Source: an uncultured Butyricimonas sp. (lineage in GTDB: Bacteria > Bacteroidota > Bacteroidia > Bacteroidales > Marinifilaceae). From it: a stretch of 64,000 nucleotides of DNA. Positions 24,384 through 33,171 of the stretch are shown piece after piece. Both the position numbers and the translations under genes were made by a program. The stretch is taken from the NCBI GenBank assembly GCA_944320555.1, contig CALUHX010000002.1, positions 37,220-101,219 of the forward strand, read 5' to 3'. The stretch's first letter is position 1. Each line of letters opens with the position of its first letter. Below the pieces are notes generated by a model. It saw only the letters and a program-made list of their open reading frames with translations. It did no database searches and had not been told where the DNA came from.

Positions 24384-26027
24384 TCACTCCGCCATTCGTC
24401 GCTTCCAAGCCGCAAACAACGGACGGGAGGCCGATTTCGCCCGGTCAAAGCCGAACCAGTAGTCCGCCCCGCTTCCCGCAAAATGATAAAGCCTCATCGC
24501 CTCCGCGCACTTCCCCTCCAGCGTCTCCGCATCCGCGGGCAAAGCGTCCTTCCACGGACGCACGCGTCCGCCCGGCTCCTTCGCCAGGGGAATGCCCGCC
24601 AACACCCACGCCACGGATATCTCATCCAAAAACGCGGGATAACGCTCTCCGCAAAACTCATAAAGCAACAGGCCCCGTTTCTCCAGGCTCAAAGGCTGCT
24701 CCAATAATTCCCGCTCCTCCATCCACGCCAGGAAAGCGGGCAGGAAACCAACGTCGCACAGAATCAGCCGCCGGGTCACCCGCTGCCAAACTCCGGCGTT
24801 ATAAAAACCGTCAATCAGACGGGAAAGCAGACGGGCGTGACGCAAATCGTCCACGCTCATCTCCCGGGTGCGCAACACCTCGTAAGGAGTGTCCGGCGAA
24901 TAGACAATGCCCAACTCCCCGGCATTCCGCCGCATGGCCGTACCCGGCAACAACTTCAACAACTCCAACTGAATCTCCCCCGTGCCGAAAGAGGCCAGCG
25001 TCCGCACGTCCTCCACCATCTGCCGCAAAGTGTAAAACGGCAACCCGGCTATCAAATCGGCGTGGACCACCACGTTGGGCAGGGAAGCCAGAAAACGCAA
25101 TCCTTCCAAAGCCGCCGACAAGTCGCCCGCCCTCCGGCAAGCCCTCAACACCTCCTCCCGCAGGCTCTGGATGCCCGCCTCCAGGTGCAGCAGCCCCGCG
25201 GGCAATTCCTCAATCAAGGCTTTCACCTCGCTGGACAGCAAGGCCGGATGGATTTCCAAGTGGAAACGCATCTCCCCGGCGAATTCCCGGAAAAGCGTCA
25301 ACAGCTCTACCGCCCGGCGGGAACTGCCGTTGAAGGTCCGGTCCAACAAGCGCACGTCACGGATGCCATGCGCCCGGATGACGCGCAGGCGTTCCCTCAC
25401 CCGCTCCACAGGCAACGCCCGCACGGGTTTCTCCGCCCCGCTGACGCAAAAAGCGCAGGTGTTGAAACACCCCCGGGTCGTCTCCAACTGCACGAACGGT
25501 TTCGACCAATCGAAAAAGCGGCTCCGCTCCGGCGCCTCCAGACGTTCGAAAGCCTCCACTTTGGCCATTCCCCCGTCATGGTACGCGCCGCCGCCATCCA
25601 CCCAGCAAAGTCCCTTGACGCCTTCCCAGGCCACCGGACGATTCCACACCCGCAACCACTCGTGGAACCCCGTTTCCCCCTCTCCCCGAAAAACGCAATT
25701 CACAGAAACATGCCGACGCAAATAAGTCTCATTGTCGCCCAACATCTCCGGACCGCCCAGTATCACGACGCAATCCGGCAGCAGGGCTTTCACCCGCTCC
25801 ACGATTTTCAACAACACCTCGTGCGTGAACAGCCACGCCGTGGCGGCCACCACGTCCGGCCTCTCCGCCACCACGTCCGCCACCACGCTCCCCACGTTCG
25901 AATTGATTGTCGCAGAAACCTTCGTCCACTCCACCCCGTCCTCCCCGGCCGCCTGGGCGTGAATCGCCGCCAAGGCCAACGACGAGTGGGCATACGAGCT
26001 ATTCAAATCCAACCAAAGCAATTTCAT
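24384..26027 (-). CDS. B12-binding-domain radical SAM protein with DUF4080
   Basis: This encodes 547 residues. The N-terminal cobalamin-binding-like domain (about 1-150) begins WLDLNSSYAHSSLALAAI and contains ILGGPEMLG. The radical SAM domain follows, with the cluster motif CFNTCAFC at about residues 184-191 (TTRGCFNTCAFCVSGAEKPVR). The C-terminal region has the YEFCGERYPAFLDEISVAWVL pattern typical of DUF4080. These enzymes cleave S-adenosylmethionine to form a radical, and the substrate of this family is not established. It starts against the decayed RelE gene, but there is no functional link. Confidence 0.88.
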   Translation of the reverse strand: MKLLWLDLNSSYAHSSLALAAIHAQAAGEDGVEWTKVSATINSNVGSVVADVVAERPDVVAATAWLFTHEVLLKIVERVKALLPDCVVILGGPEMLGDNETYLRRHVSVNCVFRGEGETGFHEWLRVWNRPVAWEGVKGLCWVDGGGAYHDGGMAKVEAFERLEAPERSRFFDWSKPFVQLETTRGCFNTCAFCVSGAEKPVRALPVERVRERLRVIRAHGIRDVRLLDRTFNGSSRRAVELLTLFREFAGEMRFHLEIHPALLSSEVKALIEELPAGLLHLEAGIQSLREEVLRACRRAGDLSAALEGLRFLASLPNVVVHADLIAGLPFYTLRQMVEDVRTLASFGTGEIQLELLKLLPGTAMRRNAGELGIVYSPDTPYEVLRTREMSVDDLRHARLLSRLIDGFYNAGVWQRVTRRLILCDVGFLPAFLAWMEERELLEQPLSLEKRGLLLYEFCGERYPAFLDEISVAWVLAGIPLAKEPGGRVRPWKDALPADAETLEGKCAEAMRLYHFAGSGADYWFGFDRAKSASRPLFAAWKRRMAE

Positions 26028-26067
26028 CAGCCAACCTCATTTACACGCCTGCCATCGACAAGAAAGT

Positions 26068-26287
26068 TCACGACAATCCGTTGTTTTTCAACAGTTCTCG
26101 AATCTCCCGCACGAAAAATCCGCATACGCACTTTCCGCAATCCTCCCCCAAAATCAACACCTTCAGAAGGGTTGGATTTCAATTTCTCGATCAGTCGTGC
26201 ATAATCATCAACAAAGGATACATAACGTTTCTTCAATCGCTTAGCTTCACGCATAAACGATGGCAATGGCTTCACGCTAATTTTCAT
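26068..26287 (-). pseudogene. RelE/ParE-family toxin with internal deletion and frameshift
   Basis: The first 55 codons (MKISVKPLPSFMREAKRLKK ... GGLRKVRMRIF) match the N-terminal half of RelE-type toxins such as the copy at 55817-56155. The frame then runs through unrelated residues to a stop at 26027. In another frame the DNA encodes REIRELLKNNGLS followed by a stop at 26068-26070, which is the usual toxin C-terminus (compare EIQEILRQHG). The central segment carrying KGKGKSGGAR is missing. A deletion of roughly 120 bases thus fused the two ends out of frame. The antitoxin upstream is open. Confidence 0.72.
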
Positions 26288-26528
26288 TCCTCAACTCCTC
26301 CAAAAATTCTTCTGCCGAAACAGGCTTCAACTTGCCCTCTCTTTTCAGTTTCAATTCTTTCAACCCGGCATCAACCCCCGCCAAGATTTCCTCCTTGCTG
26401 ATGTATTCCTCATCCTCCTCTCTTTCTCGCACATCTTGCTCCAATTTCCTAAACAACCAGTCGCGATTGCCCGGCGAAAGGGTCAAGATAAACTGCCACA
26501 AACTGTCCAATGAAACGGTCGCTTTCAT
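26277..26528 (-). CDS. Antitoxin of a RelE-type module
   Basis: This encodes 83 residues. The sequence MKATVSLDSLWQFILTLSPGNRDWLFRKLEQDV, the acidic stretch REREEDEEYISKEEILAGVDAGLKE and the C-terminal PVSAEEFLEELRNE are typical of small antitoxins paired with RelE/ParE toxins in Bacteroidales. It overlaps the toxin start by 11 bases. It should bind the toxin and the operator, but the toxin here is a pseudogene, so this gene may be a leftover or may counter related toxins elsewhere. Confidence 0.72.
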   Translation of the reverse strand: MKATVSLDSLWQFILTLSPGNRDWLFRKLEQDVREREEDEEYISKEEILAGVDAGLKELKLKREGKLKPVSAEEFLEELRNEN

Positions 26529-26590
26529 GATTTGTTCCTCCTTAGTGATTTCTGTTGCGCAAATATACGCAGAAAATCCCGCTTTTTTAC

Positions 26591-26598
26591 TACCTTTG
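26591..26598 (+). promoter_or_regulatory. Promoter -7 element of the NlpC/P60 gene
   Basis: TACCTTTG at 26591-26598 fits the Bacteroidetes TAnnTTTG box, 25 bases before the ATG at 26623. A clear -33 TTTG is not visible at the usual distance, so the promoter is only partly supported. Confidence 0.45.
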
Positions 26599-26622
26599 GC
26601 GAGAAACCAAACCGATTACACG

Positions 26623-27132
26623 ATGAAACAGTCGCTTGTCTATCTATTCCTTATCCTCCTCTTGGCGTCCTGCGGCACGCAACGCCTGCAAGTTTCCAAG
26701 GCGGAAACGCAGGCCCTGTCCCGCCAACTGGGATTCACCGTGAACAAAAAGGACAACATTCCCCTCATGCGGGAAGTCTGCCAATGGCTGGGCACCCCCT
26801 ACCGTCTCGGCGGCACCACCCGCCAAGGCGTCGACTGCTCGGGATTCGTGGGTGCCGTGTACCAAAACGTCTACCACAAAAAGCTGCACCGCACCGTGGC
26901 CGACATTTACAAGCTCGACTGCAAACGCGTCGGGAAAAGAGGGGTGAAACAAGGCGACCTGCTCTTCTTCAACTTCCAGAAGCGCCACCGCCGCCAACTC
27001 ACCCACATGGGCATCTTCCTCAAACGGGGTTATTTCGTCCACGCCAGCACCTCCAAAGGAGTCATGGTCAACCACCTCTCCCAGTCCTACTACAAAAAGG
27101 GCTGGCGCAAGGCAGGCAAAATAAACCGTTAA
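26623..27132 (+). CDS. NlpC/P60-family cell-wall endopeptidase lipoprotein
   Basis: This encodes about 169 residues from ATG 26623, where a lipoprotein signal (MKQSLVYLFLILLLASCG) begins; longer upstream starts lack it. The NlpC/P60 domain follows. The catalytic Cys is in GVDCSGFVG (about residue 72), the His in THMGIFL (about 130), and VHAST gives the third polar position. The motif GTPYRLGGTTRQG precedes the Cys. It should cleave peptide stems in peptidoglycan from the inner leaflet of the outer membrane. It stands alone, with its own promoter at 26591-26598. Confidence 0.92.
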   Translation: MKQSLVYLFLILLLASCGTQRLQVSKAETQALSRQLGFTVNKKDNIPLMREVCQWLGTPYRLGGTTRQGVDCSGFVGAVYQNVYHKKLHRTVADIYKLDCKRVGKRGVKQGDLLFFNFQKRHRRQLTHMGIFLKRGYFVHASTSKGVMVNHLSQSYYKKGWRKAGKINR

Positions 27133-27155
27133 TCAAAAAATAACCCTCAATCAAA

Positions 27156-27179
27156 ATAGCCCCGATTTTTCCGGGCTAT
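27156..27179. terminator. Hairpin after the NlpC/P60 gene
   Basis: ATAGCCC (27156-27162) pairs with GGGCTAT (27173-27179) over a 10-base loop. Only a weak T-rich stretch follows on the plus strand, so terminator function is probable rather than clear. Confidence 0.45.
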
Positions 27180-27192
27180 CCTCCCCTCTTTC

Positions 27193-27271
27193 GGAAAACG
27201 CACCTTTTTCGCCACCAAATTTATAGGAAAACGCACCTTTTTACCATCCATTTCCATAGGAAAACGCACCT
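27193..27271 (+). promoter_or_regulatory. Three 33-bp-periodic direct repeats, candidate operator
   Basis: The 13-17-bp unit GGAAAACGCACCTTTTT starts at 27193, 27226 and 27259 (the last copy is shorter), spaced by exactly 33 bp, about three helical turns. The third copy covers the -33 region of the promoter at 27290-27297. The array therefore looks like a co-operative binding site on one face of DNA that controls the AAA/DUF4143 gene. The units are too short and too few for a CRISPR. Confidence 0.6.
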
Positions 27272-27289
27272 ATTCTCAAAAATACTCCC

Positions 27290-27297
27290 TATATTTG
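27290..27297 (+). promoter_or_regulatory. Promoter -7 element of the AAA/DUF4143 gene
   Basis: TATATTTG at 27290-27297 matches TAnnTTTG, 22 bases before the ATG at 27320. The third operator repeat (27259-27271) occupies the place of the -33 element. Confidence 0.6.
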
Positions 27298-27319
27298 CCT
27301 ACACAAAATCGAAGAAAGC

Positions 27320-28678
27320 ATGTTATATAGGAAAATCAGCAAACGAATAGAAGAATACCTGTCCTCCCATTCCGACAGATTATTGGTCATAGACGGTGCT
27401 CGGCAAACCGGCAAATCATACATCGTGCGCTGGATTGGCCAACAGATGTTCCCCAACTACATTGAAATCAATATGGAAGAAGACAAGATGAGAGACCGTA
27501 TTTTTGCCAACGCAAAAACGACAAAAGACTTTTACCTGGCACTCAGTGTCTTCGCCGGAGAAAAAATGAAAGACAAGGACTCCACCCTGGTGTTCATCGA
27601 CGAGATACAAGCGTACGACCACCTCCTCACTCTTGTGAAATTCCTCATGCAAGAAAACAGATTCACATACATCGCCAGCGGCTCCCAACTCGGAGTGACG
27701 CTGAAAAACACGCAATCCGTTCCCATCGGCAGTCTCAGCATCGAACACATGTATCCCATGGATTTCGAAGAGTTTCTATACGCCAACGGAGTAGGGAAAG
27801 AAGCGATAGCGGCCATGAGAAACAATTTCAACAACAACCAGTCAATGCCAGAAGCCTTGCACGCCAAAATGCTCGACTTCTTCAAAAAATACCTTCTTGT
27901 GGGAGGGCTTCCCCAAGCCGTCAACAAATACGTCGAGAGCAGAAACATCGTCGAGTTCAGAAAGATTCAGCAGGAGGTGCACACCCTGTACAGCATTGAT
28001 GCCTCCAAATACGAAGAAGAACATAACAAAAGATTGAAAATCCGCCGCATTTTTGACATGATTCCCTCCAATCTCGAGAACAAGAAAAAAAGGATTGTCA
28101 TCAAAGACATTGAAGGCAAGCGTTGGAAACGCACCGATGACTATTTGGACGAATTCGAATACCTTATTTCGGCAGGCGTGACACTCGAGGTCAAGGCTAT
28201 CAGTAAACCGTCCTATCCGTTAGTGGAAAACAGCGGCAAGAATCTGATAAAACTATACTTGAACGACGTGGGCATTCTTTCAGGCATATACTACCGCAAC
28301 AACATCAAAGCCATCATGTCCGACATCAAGAGCATCAACCTCGGCTCCATTTATGAAACCGTGGTCGCCCAAGAATTGCGAGCACATGGATATAACCTGT
28401 ATTACTATGACAATAAGAAAAACGGCGAGGTCGATTACCTCATCGACGACCCGGACAATCTGACAAACATACCCATCGAGGTGAAGTCGGGAAAAGATTA
28501 TACCGTCCACAGCGCATTGGACAAATTTTTGGCCACTAAGGAATACAACATCAAACGAGCCTATGTCTTGTCAAACGAGCGGGAAGTCCGCATCGAAGAC
28601 GGCATCACCTACATCCCAATTTACTACGTCATGTTTTTCGAGAATGTGTCGCATGTCGTGGAAGCGTTATTGGATTAA
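27320..28678 (+). CDS. AAA-type ATPase with DUF4143 domain
   Basis: This encodes 452 residues. Walker A GARQTGKS is at 26-33 and Walker B STLVFIDEIQ at about 87-96, followed by IASGSQLG (sensor-like) and a winged-helix-like middle (YLLVGGLPQAVNKYVE). The C-terminal DUF4143 region carries GEVDYLID (about 368-375) and IPIEVKSGK (about 383-391), a PD-(D/E)XK nuclease-like arrangement D...ExK. Proteins of this type are numerous in Bacteroidetes, and their biochemical role is not settled. A repeat array at the promoter suggests tight control. It is a single-gene unit. Confidence 0.9.
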   Translation: MLYRKISKRIEEYLSSHSDRLLVIDGARQTGKSYIVRWIGQQMFPNYIEINMEEDKMRDRIFANAKTTKDFYLALSVFAGEKMKDKDSTLVFIDEIQAYDHLLTLVKFLMQENRFTYIASGSQLGVTLKNTQSVPIGSLSIEHMYPMDFEEFLYANGVGKEAIAAMRNNFNNNQSMPEALHAKMLDFFKKYLLVGGLPQAVNKYVESRNIVEFRKIQQEVHTLYSIDASKYEEEHNKRLKIRRIFDMIPSNLENKKKRIVIKDIEGKRWKRTDDYLDEFEYLISAGVTLEVKAISKPSYPLVENSGKNLIKLYLNDVGILSGIYYRNNIKAIMSDIKSINLGSIYETVVAQELRAHGYNLYYYDNKKNGEVDYLIDDPDNLTNIPIEVKSGKDYTVHSALDKFLATKEYNIKRAYVLSNEREVRIEDGITYIPIYYVMFFENVSHVVEALLD

Positions 28679-29178
28679 ACAACCTCATTATGTGTGTACG
28701 CAGGATACAAGGTTTTATGTCGACCTTTCAATGGATATGGTAGTTCTTGGTCTCAATGATTTGAATTTTTTACTCAATAATGATTCTGTACTGCATAAAA
28801 TAATATATATTTTGTGCAACACACTTTGTTGTTTGAATAAAAATAGTAATATTGCATTTGAATAACAAGGCAGGAGATGAAAACAATCATTCTAAATCAC
28901 GCAAGGAACGTGATGAACTGATGTCTCGTCCGTATTTGACACGTAAGAGCATCCAGAAGTATAGAAGAACTGACCAAAACACGCACCCGTCATTATGGCA
29001 ACGTGCTGGATTCGCCTGGTTTGCCACGCATTACTCTCGCATCAGACACGGATCAGGCACGGGTCTGTGCCGCAAAGCTTTGCGTCATTCATACGAGAAT
29101 GATGCGAGAATGATGCGCGCACAATAAGGGCGAACCATATCCATGGCCCGCCCTTCCTTTATACAAACATCCTGCGAT
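28679..29178. other. 500-base gap: AT-rich spacer with small repeat and hairpin
   Basis: I see no convincing gene. A 91-codon open frame at 28852-29127 has no recognised motif and unusual composition, so it may be decayed coding DNA. An 11-bp unit GAGAATGATGC occurs twice in tandem (29095-29105, 29106-29116). A 7-bp stem AAGGGCG (29126-29132) with CGCCCTT (29149-29155) stands just beyond the stop of the minus-strand gene at 29179 and could end that transcript. Confidence 0.4.
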
Positions 29179-29583
29179 TCAAGCGCCCGCGCCCAGGAAG
29201 ATTCCGCCCACGTAGGGAATCAACCAGAACGCCCAGACGAAAACGCTGAACTTGCTGAAATTCGCTTTGGCCTTCTCGTTACCCTTCCAATAAGTCCAAA
29301 TTGCCCAAATAGCATGCACAGCCATAAGAATAATCGCCAACAACCCCGTAATGGCATGCAAAATATCCGAACTGCTTCCACCGGTGTACATTGAAGAACC
29401 GTTGGCTGCGGCAATCTGCGACATCAAAGTGGTTCCCAGTGTGTCGGCGCAAAGGCCGAGACAGAAGAATACGATGTGCCACAATTTCAACACTTTCTGA
29501 ATACGTTCCGCCCATGTCCCTATCGTGTAGAACACGAGGGCGAGCGTGATACTGACAATAGCTGTTCCTAAAAAAGCCGGCAT
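29179..29583 (-). CDS. HsmA/TIGR03987-like small membrane protein
   Basis: This encodes 134 residues with four predicted membrane helices (about 3-22, 34-52, 72-93, 110-130). The pattern FYTIGTWAER, LKLWHIVFFCLGLCADTLGTTLM, HAITGLLAIILMAVHAIWA and WLIPYVGG fits the TIGR03987/HsmA family of small integral membrane proteins, as far as I recall it. Function of the family is not well defined. It is the last gene of a minus-strand run that starts at the ABC/GldG modules, only nine bases after the thioredoxin-fold gene, so co-expression is likely. Confidence 0.72.
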   Translation of the reverse strand: MPAFLGTAIVSITLALVFYTIGTWAERIQKVLKLWHIVFFCLGLCADTLGTTLMSQIAAANGSSMYTGGSSSDILHAITGLLAIILMAVHAIWAIWTYWKGNEKAKANFSKFSVFVWAFWLIPYVGGIFLGAGA

Positions 29584-29592
29584 AATTCTCTA

Positions 29593-30813
29593 TTATTTAT
29601 TGTTTGATTTTCGTGGTTTGTTTCTCTCTTGATTCCATTGGTCCATGTACTGCTTCTCTTTAGCGAAAGCCTCCTCTGCAGCAGCGATATCACCTTTCGC
29701 TTTCAACAAATTCCCCTTCCGCTTCATCAAATTACTCTTAAGTATAAGATCGTCCGTGCGGGCAAACTCTTCATCCACCCACTCAATCCCCTGCTGAAGA
29801 ATGGCAGGATCAGTACACCCCGCCAACTGATTCATGAACACATGAAAATAAGTCGTCCCACTTCCTGCCCGGAAAAGGTTATAGCGGAAAGCCTTGCGCA
29901 TCTCGTCCAGCATCCCTTGATAATCTTTCTCATACATCCGTTTGGCCGTATAGAGATAAGCCAAGAAAGAAGGAGCCTCGGGATGATCGAAACGAGAAAT
30001 ATAACTTACCAGTGTGTCTAAACGCACCGCATCAAAAGGTTTCCCGCTCTCGGGCTTCCAACTTGCCAGTTCAAACATCGAATAATAGAAAATGTCCCGC
30101 AACATACCGTCCACCCGCTCCTTCCCAATCTGACGATAAGCATAATCAAGGCTGTCCATCAATGCCCGCACGGGAGCGGAAAGCGGATCTGATAGCGCAT
30201 TTGTCAGAATATGCCAATTCGCCTCGTCCTTCCACTCCCGGATAGGTAGCAAGACCACATATTCCCGAGACACCCGGGCGGCCTCATCCTGCTCGCGGGC
30301 GTACATGGCAGTGTATAAATATCCCCGCAAAAACGCCAGGTTTCGGTCGCCATTGGCAAAACGCTCTCGGGAAGCCCGCAGACTCTCCCGAGGATTTATG
30401 GCCTGCTCCCCTTCCTCGACAAACAACTTCACGTCGCAATAACCGACCACCTTATGCTCCAGTTCCCCCGTTTCCGGATCCACAAACAAAAGGGTAGGGT
30501 AAGCCCTCACGCCGAATTTGTTCTTAATCATCACGCCCACGGCATCCTTCTCCATGTCATACTGTACATTAATGAAATGCTCATTGAAGAAACGCCCCAC
30601 CGTATCGTTCGGGAACACATTTTGTGCCAACTTCTTGCAAGGACCGCACCACGAAGTGTAACAATCTATGAACACAAGCTTGTCCGCTTTGCGGGCCTTT
30701 TTCAAAACACGTTTCCAAGCGGTATCCTGCTCGAATTGAATACCGGAATTTTGTGCACTCGCCCCAAAGGCAAACACGTAAACTGAAAAAAAGATTGTAA
30801 AAATGAATCTCAT
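29593..30813 (-). CDS. Periplasmic thioredoxin-fold protein with long helical domain (locus 2)
   Basis: This encodes 406 residues: a signal peptide (MRFIFTIFFSVYVFAFGASA), a thioredoxin domain with WCGPC at about 56-60 (VFIDCYTSWCGPCKKLAQNV) and the cis-Pro motif RAYPTLLFVD, then about 260 helical residues with TPR-like character. It is a paralogue of the 360-aa protein at 5333-6415 in the other SusCD locus. It follows the GldG-like transporter gene by 19 bases and should be in the same transcript. A likely role is disulfide reduction in the periplasm linked to material moved by the SusCD or ABC systems. Confidence 0.87.
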   Translation of the reverse strand: MRFIFTIFFSVYVFAFGASAQNSGIQFEQDTAWKRVLKKARKADKLVFIDCYTSWCGPCKKLAQNVFPNDTVGRFFNEHFINVQYDMEKDAVGVMIKNKFGVRAYPTLLFVDPETGELEHKVVGYCDVKLFVEEGEQAINPRESLRASRERFANGDRNLAFLRGYLYTAMYAREQDEAARVSREYVVLLPIREWKDEANWHILTNALSDPLSAPVRALMDSLDYAYRQIGKERVDGMLRDIFYYSMFELASWKPESGKPFDAVRLDTLVSYISRFDHPEAPSFLAYLYTAKRMYEKDYQGMLDEMRKAFRYNLFRAGSGTTYFHVFMNQLAGCTDPAILQQGIEWVDEEFARTDDLILKSNLMKRKGNLLKAKGDIAAAEEAFAKEKQYMDQWNQERNKPRKSNNK

Positions 30814-30832
30814 ATCGTTCTTTTTTAATGAT

Positions 30833-33163
30833 TTATCTACTTCTGCGACGTATATAAATGAATATCCCGCTACCCGCCAAAAGAATCGGCAACCCCCACA
30901 CGAGGACGATCCGCATCACGCCCCAACCGGCGAAACTCATATAGACTTTGTCATCGACACGATCCAAATCTGGAATTTCAATCGGCATATAAATCGGACG
31001 ACAAGCATTGCTCAAATAATGGAATGTCCCCATGGGAATCGAGGCATTCAACGTATTGCTCGACAAACCGCCGGAACCGTTCGCCATGCAATCGGCATCC
31101 CCGACAATCACCACCCGCTGCTCCTTGCCATTAATCATGCGACTCATGGCAGCCATCGTCGTATAAGTTTTAGCTTCTTCCCCGGCTTCCGGATGATATT
31201 CCAAAGGACTCACCGCGTAATCAAGCGACTCCAACTCATTCCACACGCGGTAAGAACGATTTTCCCTAATCTTCACCTCCTCTGCCAACGTGTCACTCTG
31301 CGCCAATGGAACGAAAGAGAATCCCCTATCGGCAACCCGTTCAATACCCGTTGCCGTAGGCAAAGACACAAACTTTGCTACAAAAAACGGGGACACCCTC
31401 GATGCCTCTGCCGTCAGGGGAGCACGCAACTCGTCCGGATTCAAATCCTTGTCTCGATACTGTACTAAGGTTCCATCTGTCAGCTCGACACCAAGATACT
31501 TGTTCAGCCACGGATTCATCACCTCTTGCCGTTTCGGCTCACCTAAAACAAAAAGATTTCCTCCTCGCTCGATATACTCACGCAAATGCTCCTCCTCCTC
31601 TGCGGAGAAAGGAGTCCGCTGGTCTGCAATCATCAACACCGTAATATCATCAGGCACACGTCGGGCAAGAGAAACGTTTACCACATCGAAGCCCATATTC
31701 ACTACGGAATTCTGGTGCTGCTTGGCTGCCAAGAAAGTATAATAACCGTATTTGTCCAACCCTTCTACCGTCCGAATGCAATGGCCGGTCACATAACCGA
31801 TTTTCGGCATCTCCTCGATCAAGCGGCTAAGTGCCGTGGTGATTTCAAATTCTTTCGGATAAATACTCACCCGATCCGTTATGGTATGCAGCCAGGAATG
31901 TCTCTCCCCGTTCAACTTGCATTCATACACGAAAGTGCGCTCCCCCGTCAAATCCACCTTGGCGCGGATCTCTGCGGGCGACAGCACCCGGTTCGTGTCC
32001 AACCGATAGTTAATGCAATACTTCTGCATCAACCCATGCAAATCCGTCTTGTGTTTTTCAAGCTCCTTCCGCAACCGCTCCGCCGCGAAAGGATCGTCCT
32101 GCGGGGTGATTGTGTCATAATAATAAACGACCTTCAATTTCGTGTCCGGCTTGAAACGGACAAACTCCTCGAACAATTCTTGATTGAACAGGACAAACCG
32201 TGGGAAGCGGTAAGCTTGATAGGATGCGAAAATGTTCACGTATGCCGTGATTTCCAAGTCTCCATCCAATTGTGCGACCACCTCCTGGCTCTTTGGAAGA
32301 ATTGAGTTCATCTTCATCCTCGTCGTGTCCGCATACACTTTCAATGTCGGGCGTGACGAAAGATAACCGCAAAGGCAGACCACGGCGATGATTCCCACGT
32401 ACTTGCCCAAGGTTTTCGTTCCCCGCTCCTTCTGCCGGATTGCGTTCAAACGGATGATGCAAAGGGAAATGAACAGAATGGTCACCAACGGGAAATACAG
32501 CAAATCCTCGCTGCATATCAACCCGTTCACGAAGGTGGACGCCCGCCCCAAGATACAAGTCCAATAGGTGATGTCGCGGATGACGTCGTACTCCTGCCCC
32601 ACATTCCATAAGGACCCCAACAACATAAACACGACGAAAGTCCCGATTGCCGCCACGAACTGGTAGGAAGTGAGACTGGAGACAAACACGCCTATCGCCA
32701 TATAGGTGCAAGCCAGCATGAACAACCCAAACCAGCCCACCATAACGGCCCCCCACTCAAAATCCTTGATCGTGCAACCGCTAATAATGACATACATTAA
32801 CAATATCGCAAACATCGCGAAGGCAAAAGTCACCATGGCAAGGTACTTACCCAACACGATATCCCGGTTCTTCACGGGCGAGGAATAAAGCAATTTGATG
32901 GACCCCGAACTCAACTCCCGGCTGATGACCCCCATGGTCAGGAGGGGAATATAATAATAGAGGTAAGTCTGGATTGTCCCCCACAAGCCTCTGGCAAATA
33001 ACATGGTGGACAAGGCAGGCGACCTACGCGGGATAAGCCCGACATAGAGATCGGTGAACGACAAGGCTGTCTGTACAGTAAAAAGCAACAAGATAAACCA
33101 AGAAATCGGCGAATAGAACAACACTTCCAGTTCCTTCCTCGCTATTCTGAATATCATTCTCAT
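30833..33163 (-). CDS. ABC-2 permease fused to GldG-like domain, copy 2
   Basis: This encodes 776 residues. The N-terminal 260 residues are an ABC-2 permease with six membrane helices (GldF-like; MRMIFRIARKELEVLFYSPI, SRELSSGSIKLLYSSPVKNRDIVLGKYLA). Residues about 270-760 form the periplasmic GldG/ABC_transp_aux domain (ITAYVNIFASYQ, GYVTGHC, EEEEHLREYIERGGNLFVLGEP), closed by a last helix near the C-terminus. In gliding Bacteroidetes GldFG works with GldA. In gut relatives the cargo is unknown. It pairs with the ATPase at 33172-34110. The first 19 codons are almost identical to those of copy 1 (34125-36425), and the rest has diverged. Confidence 0.9.
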   Translation of the reverse strand: MRMIFRIARKELEVLFYSPISWFILLLFTVQTALSFTDLYVGLIPRRSPALSTMLFARGLWGTIQTYLYYYIPLLTMGVISRELSSGSIKLLYSSPVKNRDIVLGKYLAMVTFAFAMFAILLMYVIISGCTIKDFEWGAVMVGWFGLFMLACTYMAIGVFVSSLTSYQFVAAIGTFVVFMLLGSLWNVGQEYDVIRDITYWTCILGRASTFVNGLICSEDLLYFPLVTILFISLCIIRLNAIRQKERGTKTLGKYVGIIAVVCLCGYLSSRPTLKVYADTTRMKMNSILPKSQEVVAQLDGDLEITAYVNIFASYQAYRFPRFVLFNQELFEEFVRFKPDTKLKVVYYYDTITPQDDPFAAERLRKELEKHKTDLHGLMQKYCINYRLDTNRVLSPAEIRAKVDLTGERTFVYECKLNGERHSWLHTITDRVSIYPKEFEITTALSRLIEEMPKIGYVTGHCIRTVEGLDKYGYYTFLAAKQHQNSVVNMGFDVVNVSLARRVPDDITVLMIADQRTPFSAEEEEHLREYIERGGNLFVLGEPKRQEVMNPWLNKYLGVELTDGTLVQYRDKDLNPDELRAPLTAEASRVSPFFVAKFVSLPTATGIERVADRGFSFVPLAQSDTLAEEVKIRENRSYRVWNELESLDYAVSPLEYHPEAGEEAKTYTTMAAMSRMINGKEQRVVIVGDADCMANGSGGLSSNTLNASIPMGTFHYLSNACRPIYMPIEIPDLDRVDDKVYMSFAGWGVMRIVLVWGLPILLAGSGIFIYIRRRSR

Positions 33164-33171
33164 AGGATTCT

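Noticed and set aside
27193..27271. CRISPR array
   Set aside because: The three units are 13-17 bp with 16-20-bp partly similar spacers, far too short and few, and no cas gene is near. The link to a promoter fits an operator better.
28852..29127. 91-codon open frame as a real gene
   Set aside because: No motif, no ribosome binding site, odd composition and an internal tandem repeat. It is listed only as part of a gap.
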